A DNA stretch of 64,000 nt, taken from NCBI RefSeq assembly GCF_901933205.1, contig NC_044571.1:58093994-58157993 (forward strand), given 5' to 3'. This document shows positions 26,481 through 37,808 of this stretch, piece after piece. Each line of letters begins with the position of its first letter. The stretch's first letter is position 1. The notes beneath the pieces are model-generated. The model searched no databases, was not told the DNA's origin, and was given only the letters and a program-made list of their open reading frames with translations. This DNA comes from Camarhynchus parvulus (lineage: Eukaryota; Chordata; Aves; Passeriformes; Thraupidae). The position numbers and the translations under genes are program-made.

Positions 26481-27981
26481 GTTGCCATGTCACGGAAGGT
26501 GTTATAAACCATCAATGAGCCCTGAAATGCTCCCAAACTCATTTCTGGGCCCTTCCACCAGAGGAATGCACGTGTTCCTGTGTTGCAACAGATCCAGGGT
26601 GTTACTTTGGACAGTGTAAAACTCTACCTCCCAGAGGAGGTACTCTGGGCATTCCCATGTAAACCTAAGAGTGTATTAGCCCACTTTTAAGTGTTTCACA
26701 GGCTTCCCCCACTGCAATGGATCAAGACTGCAACTGTCATTTCAACCAATGGACATCAAAATTGAAACAGTCTAATCTTGTCACTGCATCCACAGGGGGT
26801 TCTTTCTATTCTTATAATTTCTTTATCTTTCTTTCTTTTCCTTATATATTTATTTCATTGCTATTTTTATGGTTTTATGTTTTTATATTTCTATAGATAA
26901 TTGGATGCATACCTCCTTTCCCTTGCAATGAAATTGTTCTAAAAAAAACCCCTACACCTTTATATATTTATATACACATCTTATCCAGTGTCATTTCACT
27001 GTAATCCACTCTAAGGGATCTATTAACAGGAATCTGACCTACCTTTGCCTTCAGGGGCAGATCATAACTATTGTGTAACTATTTGCAGTGTTGTGTATCC
27101 TGTAAGTCTTCTCCATATCATCTTTAAAGGACTAAAAAGGACTAGTACAGCTTGAATTAAACAAATTTTCTATGTTATGCCATTTCATCTTCTTCAAGAT
27201 TCATTAGTGAATTACTAAGTAGGTAATAACCATAACAATAATAAAATGAATATGCAACAATGGCAAAGTTCTCTTTTCATATTACGTATGTTTATTATTG
27301 CTGCAAAATGGAATAATCAGCATGCATTTTACTAAGGACAGGGAAGAACAACTGGTAGATATTCTTTGAGACAATAAATCTACCCTAAATCCAATATCCA
27401 TTTATTTTTATAAATGCAGTATATAAGAAAAAAAAAAGAGAGTTATAATGTAATAGTTATAATTTCCCTTTACAATAGCTTTGGTCACTAGATCATCAGC
27501 TGACTGTCACTGTCAAAATAATTATGAAACTATAATACATATTCTGCAGAGTTTTGTTTGGATGACAAGCTATTGTTTTTCCAAGAAAATGTGAACAGTG
27601 TAAATATATTACTTTTTGAAATTAAATACTTATTACTAAATTGAAAAACAGTAGTTTATAAAGCATTTTTGAGTTTTAATACCACGTTAACCACAAAACT
27701 GAGATTTCAAATATATACCTTTGTGTACTTGAACATTCTTTTGGGAATGAGTGGTTATTTTGCTTCTTGTAATTGGAAAATATTACTATTTAAATTTCAT
27801 AATAACCTGTCAGATCTAGGTACCTGAAAGTCTAGATATTTAAGTACCAAGAGGAAGCCTGACTGCCATAATCACCAAAACTGTATTTTATAAATCTCTT
27901 CTTTCATATTGTTTCTCTTCTGGTTGTTTTAAACCCTTGCAGGCTTCCTCTTTTGTCATGAGGTCAAATTTACAAAGAAGC
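26481..27981. other. Non-coding DNA between mosaic and arm B
   Basis: No gene or known repeat was recognised. It contains T-rich and A-rich runs around 26,820-26,960 and 27,428-27,440. Confidence 0.5.
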
Positions 27982-28209
27982 CCTCAATTTTTACCTCTAA
28001 ACCAGTGATAAATCACAGTATTTTCATATGTACTATCTCCTTCAGTTTATGCTGCTGGTCAATATGCCACTTAACTGAAGTTCTGCCCAAACTTCTGGTT
28101 GCCCTGTGATCACTCTCTTATTTTCTTTATTTTAGTTTTACTTCTTTTTCAGTTTCTCACATCTGTCTACTTGACTGCCACCCAGCATTTAATCCACGTA
28201 TTTTTTATT
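27982..28209 (+). repeat. Inverted-repeat arm B
   Basis: The reverse complement of this segment aligns with about 26,250-26,480. Landmarks are ACTTAACTGAAGTTCTGCCC here against GGGCAGAACTTCAGTTAAGT there, and ACTTGACTGCCACCCAGCAT against its near-exact inverse. Similarity ends at both boundaries; the right boundary, TTTTTTATTCC, abuts the A'/B' junction of the mosaic. Confidence 0.85.
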
Positions 28210-31200
28210 CCAATGTAGTTTCTGGTTTCTTGACCTTTAACCTAAGATCTGAGCATAGTTATTGCCTAGACTTTTATTTTTTTTACTACACCCAGTTTCT
28301 CCTGAGTTTTGGTTCTTTCTTTCCAGCTGTATTTGCCCCTCAACAGAAAGATGGTAGGAAATAAGAAAACCCTTAGGAGAAAATTATAATGGCACAAAGG
28401 AATGTTGAAAATTTTTTAACAATACCTAGGTAAAAGAAATAAAACCTAACAGTAATTTTTTTTTTCAGTAACAGCAAGATATAAGAGGACACCAGCTCAA
28501 AAGAGCATTTATGAAATAATTATTAGAAACAGCTAGCTGTGTTTTAGAAAAAGGAAGATTTTTCACCCAGTACCACAGCAACAATGACATATCATACAGG
28601 AAGTCCTTTTGCAGATAAAAACGTGAAATATAGAGATTCCAGCTGAGTTGATTATTAAAACTGAATTTGAATTTGGAATGTCTTTCAAAGGTTACTTTTT
28701 TTTTTATGAAGGAAAAAATTCTGAGGGAAACATATTTTGAGTAGTTTATTTTTCTAGAGCAATAAAAACCACCGACAGTGGTTGTAGAGTGCTAGGTGAT
28801 GCCGACAGTACATGCATGACAGACACAAAAACTGTAAGGTTTCAACATATGTAGGGACTGGCATGCAATTTACCTCACCTAACTTCAGCACAAATTTATC
28901 TTGCCTTCCCTGTGTGTCAGCCATAGCGGTTTGCATCTAAGCTTTGTGTTTAGGTTCCTGTTCAAAGGAACAGGTTTGTGTTACTTACTTGAGTTGTTGA
29001 TTTGGACATATAAGATTTGTTTCAGAAACAGGAACATCTAAAACAAAATACCTAGATATGTGTAGGTACAACACAGGCTGCATAAATGACCTTCTAAAAT
29101 GAAAGTCAGATTTGATCCAGAATCCCCTGGTGAAGCACAAACCACCCTCCTGCACTGTGGTTTGGGCAGATCAAAACACACTTCATCTCTTTAAAAGTGC
29201 ATGTTTGCTATACCATAAAGTGAATTAATATTTTCACTGTATTGACTGAAGTCTTGATTAAGTTATTCACATATAAATATCTAATGGTCTTTTCCATGAC
29301 CTAGCATATCCTGCTACCCTAAAAATTCTTACACAGAAGATCATGAGTCCCTTTCAATCTGTATACCATAAACACCAGCACATATACCTTAGATGCTCTA
29401 GAGGAGATCAAAAGGCATCCAAGTAGCCACTGAAGTCCAAATTTCTAATAACTATAACATGTAATGAAGAGAAGAGATGCAATGAAGCATTGCAGAACAT
29501 CCCTATGGAGCAAAGTGACTATATATAATAATGCAAGATGTAAGTCAAAGCTAAACTAAAATTAAGATTATTATCTCTATATTCCAAAATCTTATTTGGA
29601 TATATTTTTTTGGTAATAACTGAAAGTATTAGAGAGTAAAGCCATTTCACTTCCAGGGAAAAGGAGAAAATACTATCTAAAAGTTGTAGCTGAATATTTT
29701 ATTTGCTTTTGAGAAGGCAATCCTTTTAAAGTGGCAGATTAGAACAAGTCAAAAGTATTGAACATCATATTTTTATGGATATATGTTTTGTGCCAAAGTA
29801 AAATGTTAGTTAGCTTGACGTGATTTTGGAAAGCAGTTTGATTTTTGAATGAAATATTTTCAAAGGGAAAAGAGGTCTGAGTTTATCTGATGCCATCTAA
29901 TAACAATATTTAAAATTTGAATATAGTAGATGGTATGTTTTTTCTAAAAATAATTATAATATTATAACTAAAAACTTTTATAAGTTTCTGAAATGGAATC
30001 ATATGAAAAGACTGAAGAAATTCTGCATAGTAGTCTCATCAAAAGCATATGGATTTTATACAAGAGGATGATTACTGCCTTTACCCTATTGTCATGGTTG
30101 CAGTCATTCTGGCTACTGGCAGTATCTTAGGAGACAAGAGATAACCTTCTTATAAAAGAGATGGAGAGACACTTCTTGAAGTGGAATATTTGAGCAACAG
30201 ATACAGAAAGGCTTAGCTTTGGCTTGTTAAAATGATTTCCTGTTTTTATTTTCACATTGAAAATGCATATCCTCACTGAAACCACAAGTAGTGCTGGTTC
30301 AGGTTCAATTCACAGCTGAGGAGAGTTGATTTATCAGAGTTACGCCTCCCTGCTGACTAGGACAGATATTGTTATGTGGGTGAAGCAGTCTTTGTCAGAT
30401 TGGTAGAGGAATTCATCCCAAATTACATTCTCTCTGGAGTATCCTGCCCCACCTATTGCAGTTGTCCTTTAGAGAAAGAGTCAGAGCTCACCACTATAAA
30501 TCAATATCAGCTAATTTTAAACCCAAATAAAGCATGTAGGGAAGATTTCATTGAGAATTAGAGTCCTAAATACACATATCAGTCAAGGCCTAACTTCCTA
30601 ATCACAAAATTGTCACTAAAAACTAAATTAAACTAAATTCTGCCCCCAAATGTCATCAACCTTGAACATATCTGAATTCATGAAGAAAATAGTGTTCTTA
30701 GAGGTCTCCATATGACCAGAAAGCAAGCTGGAGAACATACCTACCCAGCTCTCTAAAATACAGAAATTAATGATACTTAAGTGTTCATTCTTACTGGGAC
30801 TAATCAAAAAAGCAGGTTAGAGACATTCTAGTTCCCATGGACTGAGTTTTCTGCAAAATCTATTCAGCTTCAAATATACAGCAGATGCTGGCTTTCTTGT
30901 AAAGACCATGGCTGCAATGGTTAGTGCATGAAATCAGTGCAGGCCTGCACATATACTCTTGGCCAAGAGCCTGGATAACACCACCTGCTAAGATAAGAAT
31001 ATGAGTGTTTCTGTGTATTGAAGAGACAAAACTGAATGGTGCTAGTCCAAAAAAAAAATAGTGTTAAAGAGAAAGAAGACGCCTCACCCCAAACTGTCAT
31101 CTTTAGTGGGGAAGACAGTGATCAGCTAGGTTAAACACCACCTATGTATTTTCAGACACTTCTAGAGCAAAGAAAGCTTAAAGAAAAAAAAATATGTTAA

Positions 31201-31237
31201 AATTTTAAATTTAAAAAAAAACATAACAAAAGCCACC
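28210..31237. other. Non-coding DNA, no recognised feature
   Basis: AT-rich sequence without recognisable genes or repeat families. All frames are about 60 codons or shorter. Confidence 0.5.
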
Positions 31238-31580
31238 ATGAAAATTCATTACAGATGGGAAAGACTGAGAAGAAACCCCAACAATTGCCCTGGACTTGTG
31301 CCAGATATGGTGGCCCTGCAGCACCCCAACCTCAGCCCAAGCCACACAGTGTTCTTGCCCCAGAGGGAGCAGCTACGAGGAGCAGCTTGCTTGGTTTGGG
31401 TGTTAGCACGAGATCTGCACCCAGGCCCTCCCACTGCTGGATGCAGGGACCTTGTGGGGGTTCTCCTCACTCAGATGGAGGGGGAGCAAGCAGTCAATCT
31501 GCTCTGCTGGAGAGGGGTACTAGTGACTCCAGACCAGGATCAGAGGAATTGCAGGGGGAAGATGAAATTTTAGGGGATTT
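31238..31580. other. GC-rich patch with overlapping frames, origin unknown
   Basis: Composition changes abruptly from an A-rich run (31,183-31,230) to about 320 bases clearly richer in G+C, then back to a T-run at 31,576. Three frames stay open across it: 111 codons at 31,238 (+), 110 codons at 31,255 (+) and 73 codons on the minus strand. The 31,255 frame is rich in Pro, Gly and Ser with an acidic end, but no known domain is visible. Open frames in several phases are expected when stop codons are rare, so coding is not shown. It could be a fragment of a retroelement or of a processed pseudogene. Confidence 0.4.
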
Positions 31581-33447
31581 TTTTTAAATAAGGGTATCTA
31601 GAAATATGTCCATGCTTATTAACATTTCGAAAGAATCTAGAGCTGTTGTTTCTCAGTTGTATAACTGATACTGATCCTGAAAGTGTAGCTCACTGGTTAC
31701 TAATTAATTATGTGATATTAATAAAATGATAAACCATTTTTCTCCTTATTTTAGTTAGACTTTTCAAACTGAGCAGTTGTTTTCTTGAGACAGTCAGGAA
31801 GAACAAGTTTATATCTCAAAATGCCCTATTCAATTCTGGTTTACCTCCTTTGCTTTTTGAGCAAGAAGAAAAAAGGCCAAGTTCACATCCATTTTTGACA
31901 TAGCTGACACATCTAGAGACATACTGAGGTCCAAGTCATAAGTTTCTGTTGATATTATTTCCCATATATCCAGGATCTTCTGTCCCCTACATCCAAGAAG
32001 TACATATAAACTGTGTTTAGATATTTTCAGTATAAGCATTTTTGCTTGGCTACCTCTATAGTCAACACGAAGTAATAGGATGCAATTAGTTTGCCATATT
32101 TTATAAATATATTTAGGGATGAAATCAACGGCTTCTTAAAATAATTATTTTTTCTGAATTTATAAGGGATTTTACAGGATTAAATTATATCAAGACAGGT
32201 GAATACTGTTTCTACTGCTAAAATTTTTTTTCACCATTCTTATAATGAATAAAAGAAGATGCCTGCTGGGAAAAAATGTGTTAGAGAGCTAAACATGGGG
32301 AAGTACTTATGAACATCTTTCTGTTTAATGCTTATTTTGCTGATTTCTGGGAGTAGGTTATTTGGATTGCCATGCTCCAACAACCTGACATTTCATTCAC
32401 TGCATTAGGAGTGTGTTGTGTTATGACCTATTGCATGGATAATAAAAAGGCAGACAATGGGATCCTTATACCCTGCTTAGGTCCAGTCTGTGACTGCCAT
32501 TTTAACTTGAAGACTGGGACACACATTTGGGATTTACTGAAATATTTTCACTTTGATTTTCTGGCTAATCTAAACCAAAAGATTTATTATAGGCCTACGG
32601 CTTCATATTTTTCATTTAAAACTTTTGAATACTTAGTTATCAAACTTAAAAGATTCCTTGAAATTTTAAAAAGGGATAATGCAGTAGGATGTTTACACTG
32701 AGACGTGGAAACCCAGCTTCTAGATGCTGCCCTGAATAATGCACAGAGCAACCTAAAAAAGCCTGCAGGTATTATAGGCCGTGTTAGCTCGTCTGCTTAG
32801 CAGCAGAGGTCATGATGAGCACATCACCCTGGTGGTCCATTATCTCCTCATGAAATTCAGAGGCCAAATCAAGGATTCTCCTCTAGTATTAAGACTCTCT
32901 ACAGGATTGGCACTAGCTGGCAGAAAAATTGTCTTTCTCTGCATGATCCTGACCTTCCAAGGCATAACATTCTAGTGAGGCTCTGAAACTCTCGACCAAT
33001 GGAATAAAGATCATGTGAAATATCTGACAGCATCTGGACATCTAACTGTGAGGAAGAGTTACTGTCATGCATGCAAGTATTTGTATAAGTAATGCAGGAG
33101 TAATTGCTTCTCTGTAGCTTTCCTTTAAGATTCGTATATATGCATTTTACTTTCATATAACCACAAAAAGGCAAGTAGCCTCCAGCCTCCTTCCACAACC
33201 CAAGAAAAGAAAATATAACAAAAAATCAAGCAAACAACTAAACTCAACACATCAATACAAAAAACCTATAGGGTAGATAAAGAAGTAGAGGAAAGAGAGA
33301 GATTATTCTTCACATTTTTCTCTTTATACACATGGGATGAGGATCAGGAAAGTATTTGAGATAAAAAGGCTCAAATGCTGGATTTTGAAATAACTATTTA
33401 TAAATTAAAACTTTATATTTTTATTTTGAAAAATAAACAAAAATGGG
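31581..33447. other. Non-coding DNA, no recognised feature
   Basis: No gene or repeat family was recognised. A 109-codon plus frame at 32,372-32,701 has no motifs. A moderately GC-richer stretch at 32,700-33,000 was not identified. Confidence 0.45.
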
Positions 33448-33885
33448 GAAGTATGGAGACTTGGTGGGGGAAGACGTGGATATTGTCTACTTTGATGCCA
33501 GTAAAACTTTGGACACTGTGCCACTAAAGTTCTTAATAGAGACTGTTGATATACAGGCTGGAGGAGAAGGCAGTAGAATAAGTTGAAAACAGACTGAATG
33601 ACCCAGTCCAGTGGACAGTGGGCAGTGGTTGAAAGAGGGTAGTCGCTAGTGGTGTACCCCAGGATCAGTAGTGGGTCTGAAGCTGCTTAACATTGTCATA
33701 AATTATCTGAATGAATGGGCAGAGCACACCTTAACAAGTTTTCTGAGCAAACAATGCCCAGAGGAGTGGTTGATATGCCAGAAGGCTGTGTTGCCATCCA
33801 GAGGAACCTCAACAAGCTGGAGATATTAGCTGAGAGGAACCTCATGGAGCACAAGAAGAGAAATGTTAAGTCCTGTCTTAGGTGA
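33448..33885 (+). mobile_element. Degraded CR1 LINE, internal RT fragment
   Basis: Plus-strand remnant of the CR1 reverse-transcriptase domain. In reading order it shows a VDIVYFDASKTLDTVP stretch equivalent to RT motif A, a GTGGTGTACCCCAGGATCAG stretch equivalent to the SGVPQGS motif B, then the region equivalent to the post-FADD segment (GGAGTGGTTGATATGCCAGA and AGAGGAACCTCAACAAGCTGG). The FADD motif itself is lost in a short deletion near 33,745. Stops and frameshifts are frequent. Neither the CR1 3' UTR nor the endonuclease is attached, so it is truncated at both ends. It is clearly older than the copy at 58 kb. Confidence 0.85.
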
Positions 33886-36299
33886 CAGAAAATTTCTTTA
33901 GCTGAAGTGCAGATTTTTTTCAAGGTGACTTTGCAGGCTTTCTAGTTTTAAATGTAGATGTCAAGAAATTAGATATGAGGAAAATCAATGTCTTTAACAA
34001 CTTCTTTACCAAAGACATATTACCAGCTTTCAACTAGCTGTAAAAATATTTGTGCACATGTGAGTGTATAAACACAGAAACATAACTGAATTTGCCAATA
34101 TGTGTAACCATGTACAAGTGCACGCAGACCTCAATACATACATACATACATATATACATACATTCAGAGACAGATTTTTTTAGGAAGATGTTTATGTGTA
34201 CATTTGTATATACAGAGGCTTATTGAATGTTAAAAGATCAGGCACTACAATGGCATAATTTAAACAAATAAGATTTAAATACAAATGAAAAATAAAACAA
34301 CTGTTTTTACTACTATCTTACCTCTTGTAGGGTTTACGGAAAAAATGTATTTTCTACAGCTGGGAATTGAATTTCTGCTGAAGTAGGCTAGTTTAAGCTC
34401 CCTATGTTTCTTGCAAATACTCATTAAAAGAAAGTAAAATCAATAAAGATATTCCTTCTAGAACTTGAGAAATATTTGCAAAAGCTGTAGTAAGTAATTT
34501 TTGCTAGAACAGAGATAAATAAATATATATATCTTAGAAATAATGAAATTCATTTAGAGTTCTGGGATCAGAGCTTAGGACTGTATAGTAAACAGTTCCA
34601 AAAGCATTAGCAAAAGTCAGAGAATGAAGATTTCACAGCTTAATATTCACATGGGAGAGTTTTTTGGGTAGAGTGATGGGAAGGAACGGTAGATATGAAA
34701 CACTAACAGAGCAGTGGGAAGTATTTCTATGCTGTTCTGGGCAGAGCGGAGAAAACACCTTTTTCCTGAACTCGGCACCCAAACTGTAATTTCTAAAGAA
34801 TACTTGATACCTTGTTTTGATTACGCTACCATAAGCTAGAAGTATTAAATCTTAATGGAAAATTCCAAATAATTCAGGCATCAGAATAGACCTTTAGTGG
34901 TTCTGAAGGAGACTTCTCTCAGAATGCCCCAAAGTGCACAAACCCGCTTTGCTGGACTACAGTACCCCTGCTGTCAGATTGCCTTCTGTCTCCTCTACAG
35001 TGAACAGCTGCCTTTGAGAAGTGTCTTATTCCAAGAAACTGACAACCTCATATTCAGTTCCACTATGAAATTGATGTGAAAAGGTTTTGGTCAATGTTTG
35101 ATATCAGCATCCTGTGTGTTGAACAACCAGGAATGTCAGCCGGAAGAAGCAACCAATTAAAGGGGCTCTGGAGATTCAAATAACTTGTGTTATCCTTTCA
35201 CTGCTCATTGACTTTTAGAATACATTTGAAATCACAGACAAAATCAATATAGGTTTTCCACAGAGAGTGTCAAAATACCTCACTAATTTGTGGAAGTAAT
35301 GTAATTTAATATAAGTGTATGTAATGCATACATTTTCATCTTCAGAACAGACAGGATAAAATATATCAAATTCAAAATATGCTGAATTAATGTATTACAA
35401 TGATGGAAAACCAGCACAAATTTTTCATTCGTTAATAGAAGTAAAAGTTGGTTCAATATAATATAATTGTAATATTATTGATAACATATAATCATCAAAT
35501 AATAGCATTTGGCCAGAGTGCTGAGACGTTCAGATATATGTTATGATAAATATCCTTAATATTCCACTCAGAGTAACTATAGCTTTTAGTGTTTGGATTT
35601 TTTTTTCTCCTGCATATTACACAGATGAAAAAACTTGCTATGTCAGAACTAAAATGGAATTTTTATTTTGAACTAGTCTAGGAAGAAACATCTTTTGAGA
35701 CACCAGAATAATTTCTAATACACTTGGTTTTCTCTTGGATTTTACTTTGTAAGAACTGATCTGGTCTAGCCATCCTCAGTGAGTTATAGGAAAGACCAGA
35801 ACACAGTTCAGAAAGCTACACTTTTCCATCTGTAAGGGCTGTGTTGCAATAACAGCATTGCCTTTTTTATTATGGTATGCACAGCTCTGGTAGGTATCTA
35901 ACTGTTTTCTTACAACTTTCCACTCATTTTTGAGGGGAGGTGGCTCATTTCACAGCAGCTACACGGCACTGGGAAATGAGGTTTTGTGGAGAAGTATCCT
36001 GCATGATAGTATTTGAAGTGACTAGGAAATGAGGCACAGGGAGATTGCTGTGCAGTATGATGGTTACTGTGAGTACTTCAAATGTTTATCATTATACACT
36101 ACATTGACAAGCTTTTTACCCAGTTTGATGTCTTGTTGTTTAACAAGCATAGCTCTTCTAACACTGAATAAAAAATAATTTTTATTACATCTAAGCTGAA
36201 TAGACAATAATAGGACAATGGTTGTTTTCCTGTGCCTCGTTGTTTTGAAGATACTGCTTAGGACAAGATTTTTGGCAAGTTTTTATAGGAAGCAAAAGT
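33886..36299. other. Non-coding DNA, no recognised feature
   Basis: No gene or repeat family was recognised apart from the small microsatellite at 34,134. Confidence 0.5.
34134..34164 (+). repeat. (CATA)n microsatellite
   Basis: Tandem CATA units with one TATA interruption. Confidence 0.9.
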
Positions 36300-36668
36300 C
36301 ATAGAATGCTTTAGGTTTGAAGGGACCTTGAGATTTATGCATTTCTAAAGGCCCTGCCTCCTGCAGGGATGCCTTCTGGTAGACGAGATTACTCAAAGCT
36401 CCACCCAGCCCAGTCTGAACATCTCCGGGAATCGACAGACAACCTTTCTGGCCAAAGTTCCAGTGGCTCGCCACCGTTATAGTAAAGCATTTCTTCATAA
36501 TACCTAACCTAAACTTACCCTGGTTAACTTAAGGCCATTCCCCTTGTCATATCACGACATGGTCCTGTCAGAAGTCCCTCTCCAGCATCCTTATAGCCTC
36601 TTTTATATACTGCTAAAACGTGTCCCCAAAACCTTTCTTTGAACTCTCTCAGCCTGTCATCATAGGAG
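36300..36668 (-). mobile_element. CR1 LINE, 3' end, minus strand
   Basis: Read on the minus strand, this is the last part of CR1 ORF2 and the 3' UTR. On the plus strand it starts CATAGAATGCTTTAGGTTTG and GAAGGGACCTTGAGAT (the inverse of the CR1 3' UTR). It continues with a CTCAAAGCTCCACCCAGCC block, CCAGTGGCTCGCCACCGTTA, TAGTAAAGCATTTCTTCATA and CTTAAGGCCATTCCCCTTGTC, and ends at AACTCTCTCAGCCTGTCATC, the inverse of the [15 protein letters not shown] segment. The 3' end is at the left; it is 5' truncated at about 36,668. Identity to CR1 is good but frames are broken. Confidence 0.9.
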
Positions 36669-37708
36669 ATAAAAATCCCTGCGACAGTTTTTTGTGCATC
36701 ACACAGGGCTGGCTAGAGACTTTATAGAACTTCCTTATCCTAATACAAAGAAAATTGGTCATTGTATTAATAAAATAAATTATCTAAGTTACCTTCATTC
36801 CCAATCAGATATGTACAGAGCCGTTTTTCCCACAGAATCAAATGCACCCACATGCTGGCAGACAACTGGGCAGGCATGCGGCAGACAGCAAATCAGCAAG
36901 GCACAAAAATTGTACTTAGTTCTTTACTTATAAAAATAAGTAAGATTTAGATATGGTGTTATATTTGCATTACTTTTCTCAGAGCCACCAGTCAAGAGCA
37001 AATTTATTCACTACTACTAAGTTTATAAGGATTATAGTTCTCATGGAGATAATAAAAGGCAATGTTTTAGACTACTAGGTTGTTTGTAGAAGATTTCATC
37101 TTTGAAATTCTGATAATGGCAAAACTCCCATTGGCATTGAGGAGAATTTTGCCTGCCAAAAGACTGCAAGATCAACCAGAAAGTACTTACAATAAATTTA
37201 CATTAAACTGAAGGGCTTTTATGACTTCAAAAATTGTTTTGGGAGTTCCCACATAATAGGTCTCTACACTTCTGATGAACTAATTTGCAGGTACTTCTTC
37301 ATGGATATTAGTTTACACACTTCAGATAAATGTAAAAATTAGGATATCTTGTAGTAATGAATTTTGCCCTATCTTAAACTTCAGGGAGATAGGAAAAAAA
37401 TTAACCATCAGCATTTAGTTTGGTTTTGGTCCAACTCTCTACATAACCAAAGAGACTTGTGATTCACCCCAAAAAAACTTTATGCTGGAGAGAGAGACCT
37501 AAATTTTCTTTGATTATGTCATGGTAATCAGAAGTACTTACCTCTTTTATTTGCATGAAGAATACATTTGTGTCTTGTGAAGTATTTTACTCTAATTAAT
37601 GCTATTAATCTAAACATACACTTTTTAATTTTGCATTAAAACGGGGGTAGTAAAAATATGCTACTGTAAGAGTAATTTAGAAGTCCTCTTGGTGCTTTAT
37701 ATTACCTA
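36669..37708. other. Non-coding DNA, no recognised feature
   Basis: Nothing recognised beyond ordinary AT-rich sequence. Confidence 0.5.
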
Positions 37709-37808
37709 GGGAGGAAGTGGGAGAGGGGCAGAGGAAGAAAAAGAGAAAAATAAGAAAGGATTAAGAGAAAGAGAGAAGGAGAAACAGAATGTTGGAAGAA
37801 GGGAGAAA
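37709..37808 (+). repeat. Purine-rich tract (about 100 bases)
   Basis: Almost uninterrupted A/G on the plus strand, with only a handful of C or T. Low-complexity GA-rich sequence. Confidence 0.85.
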
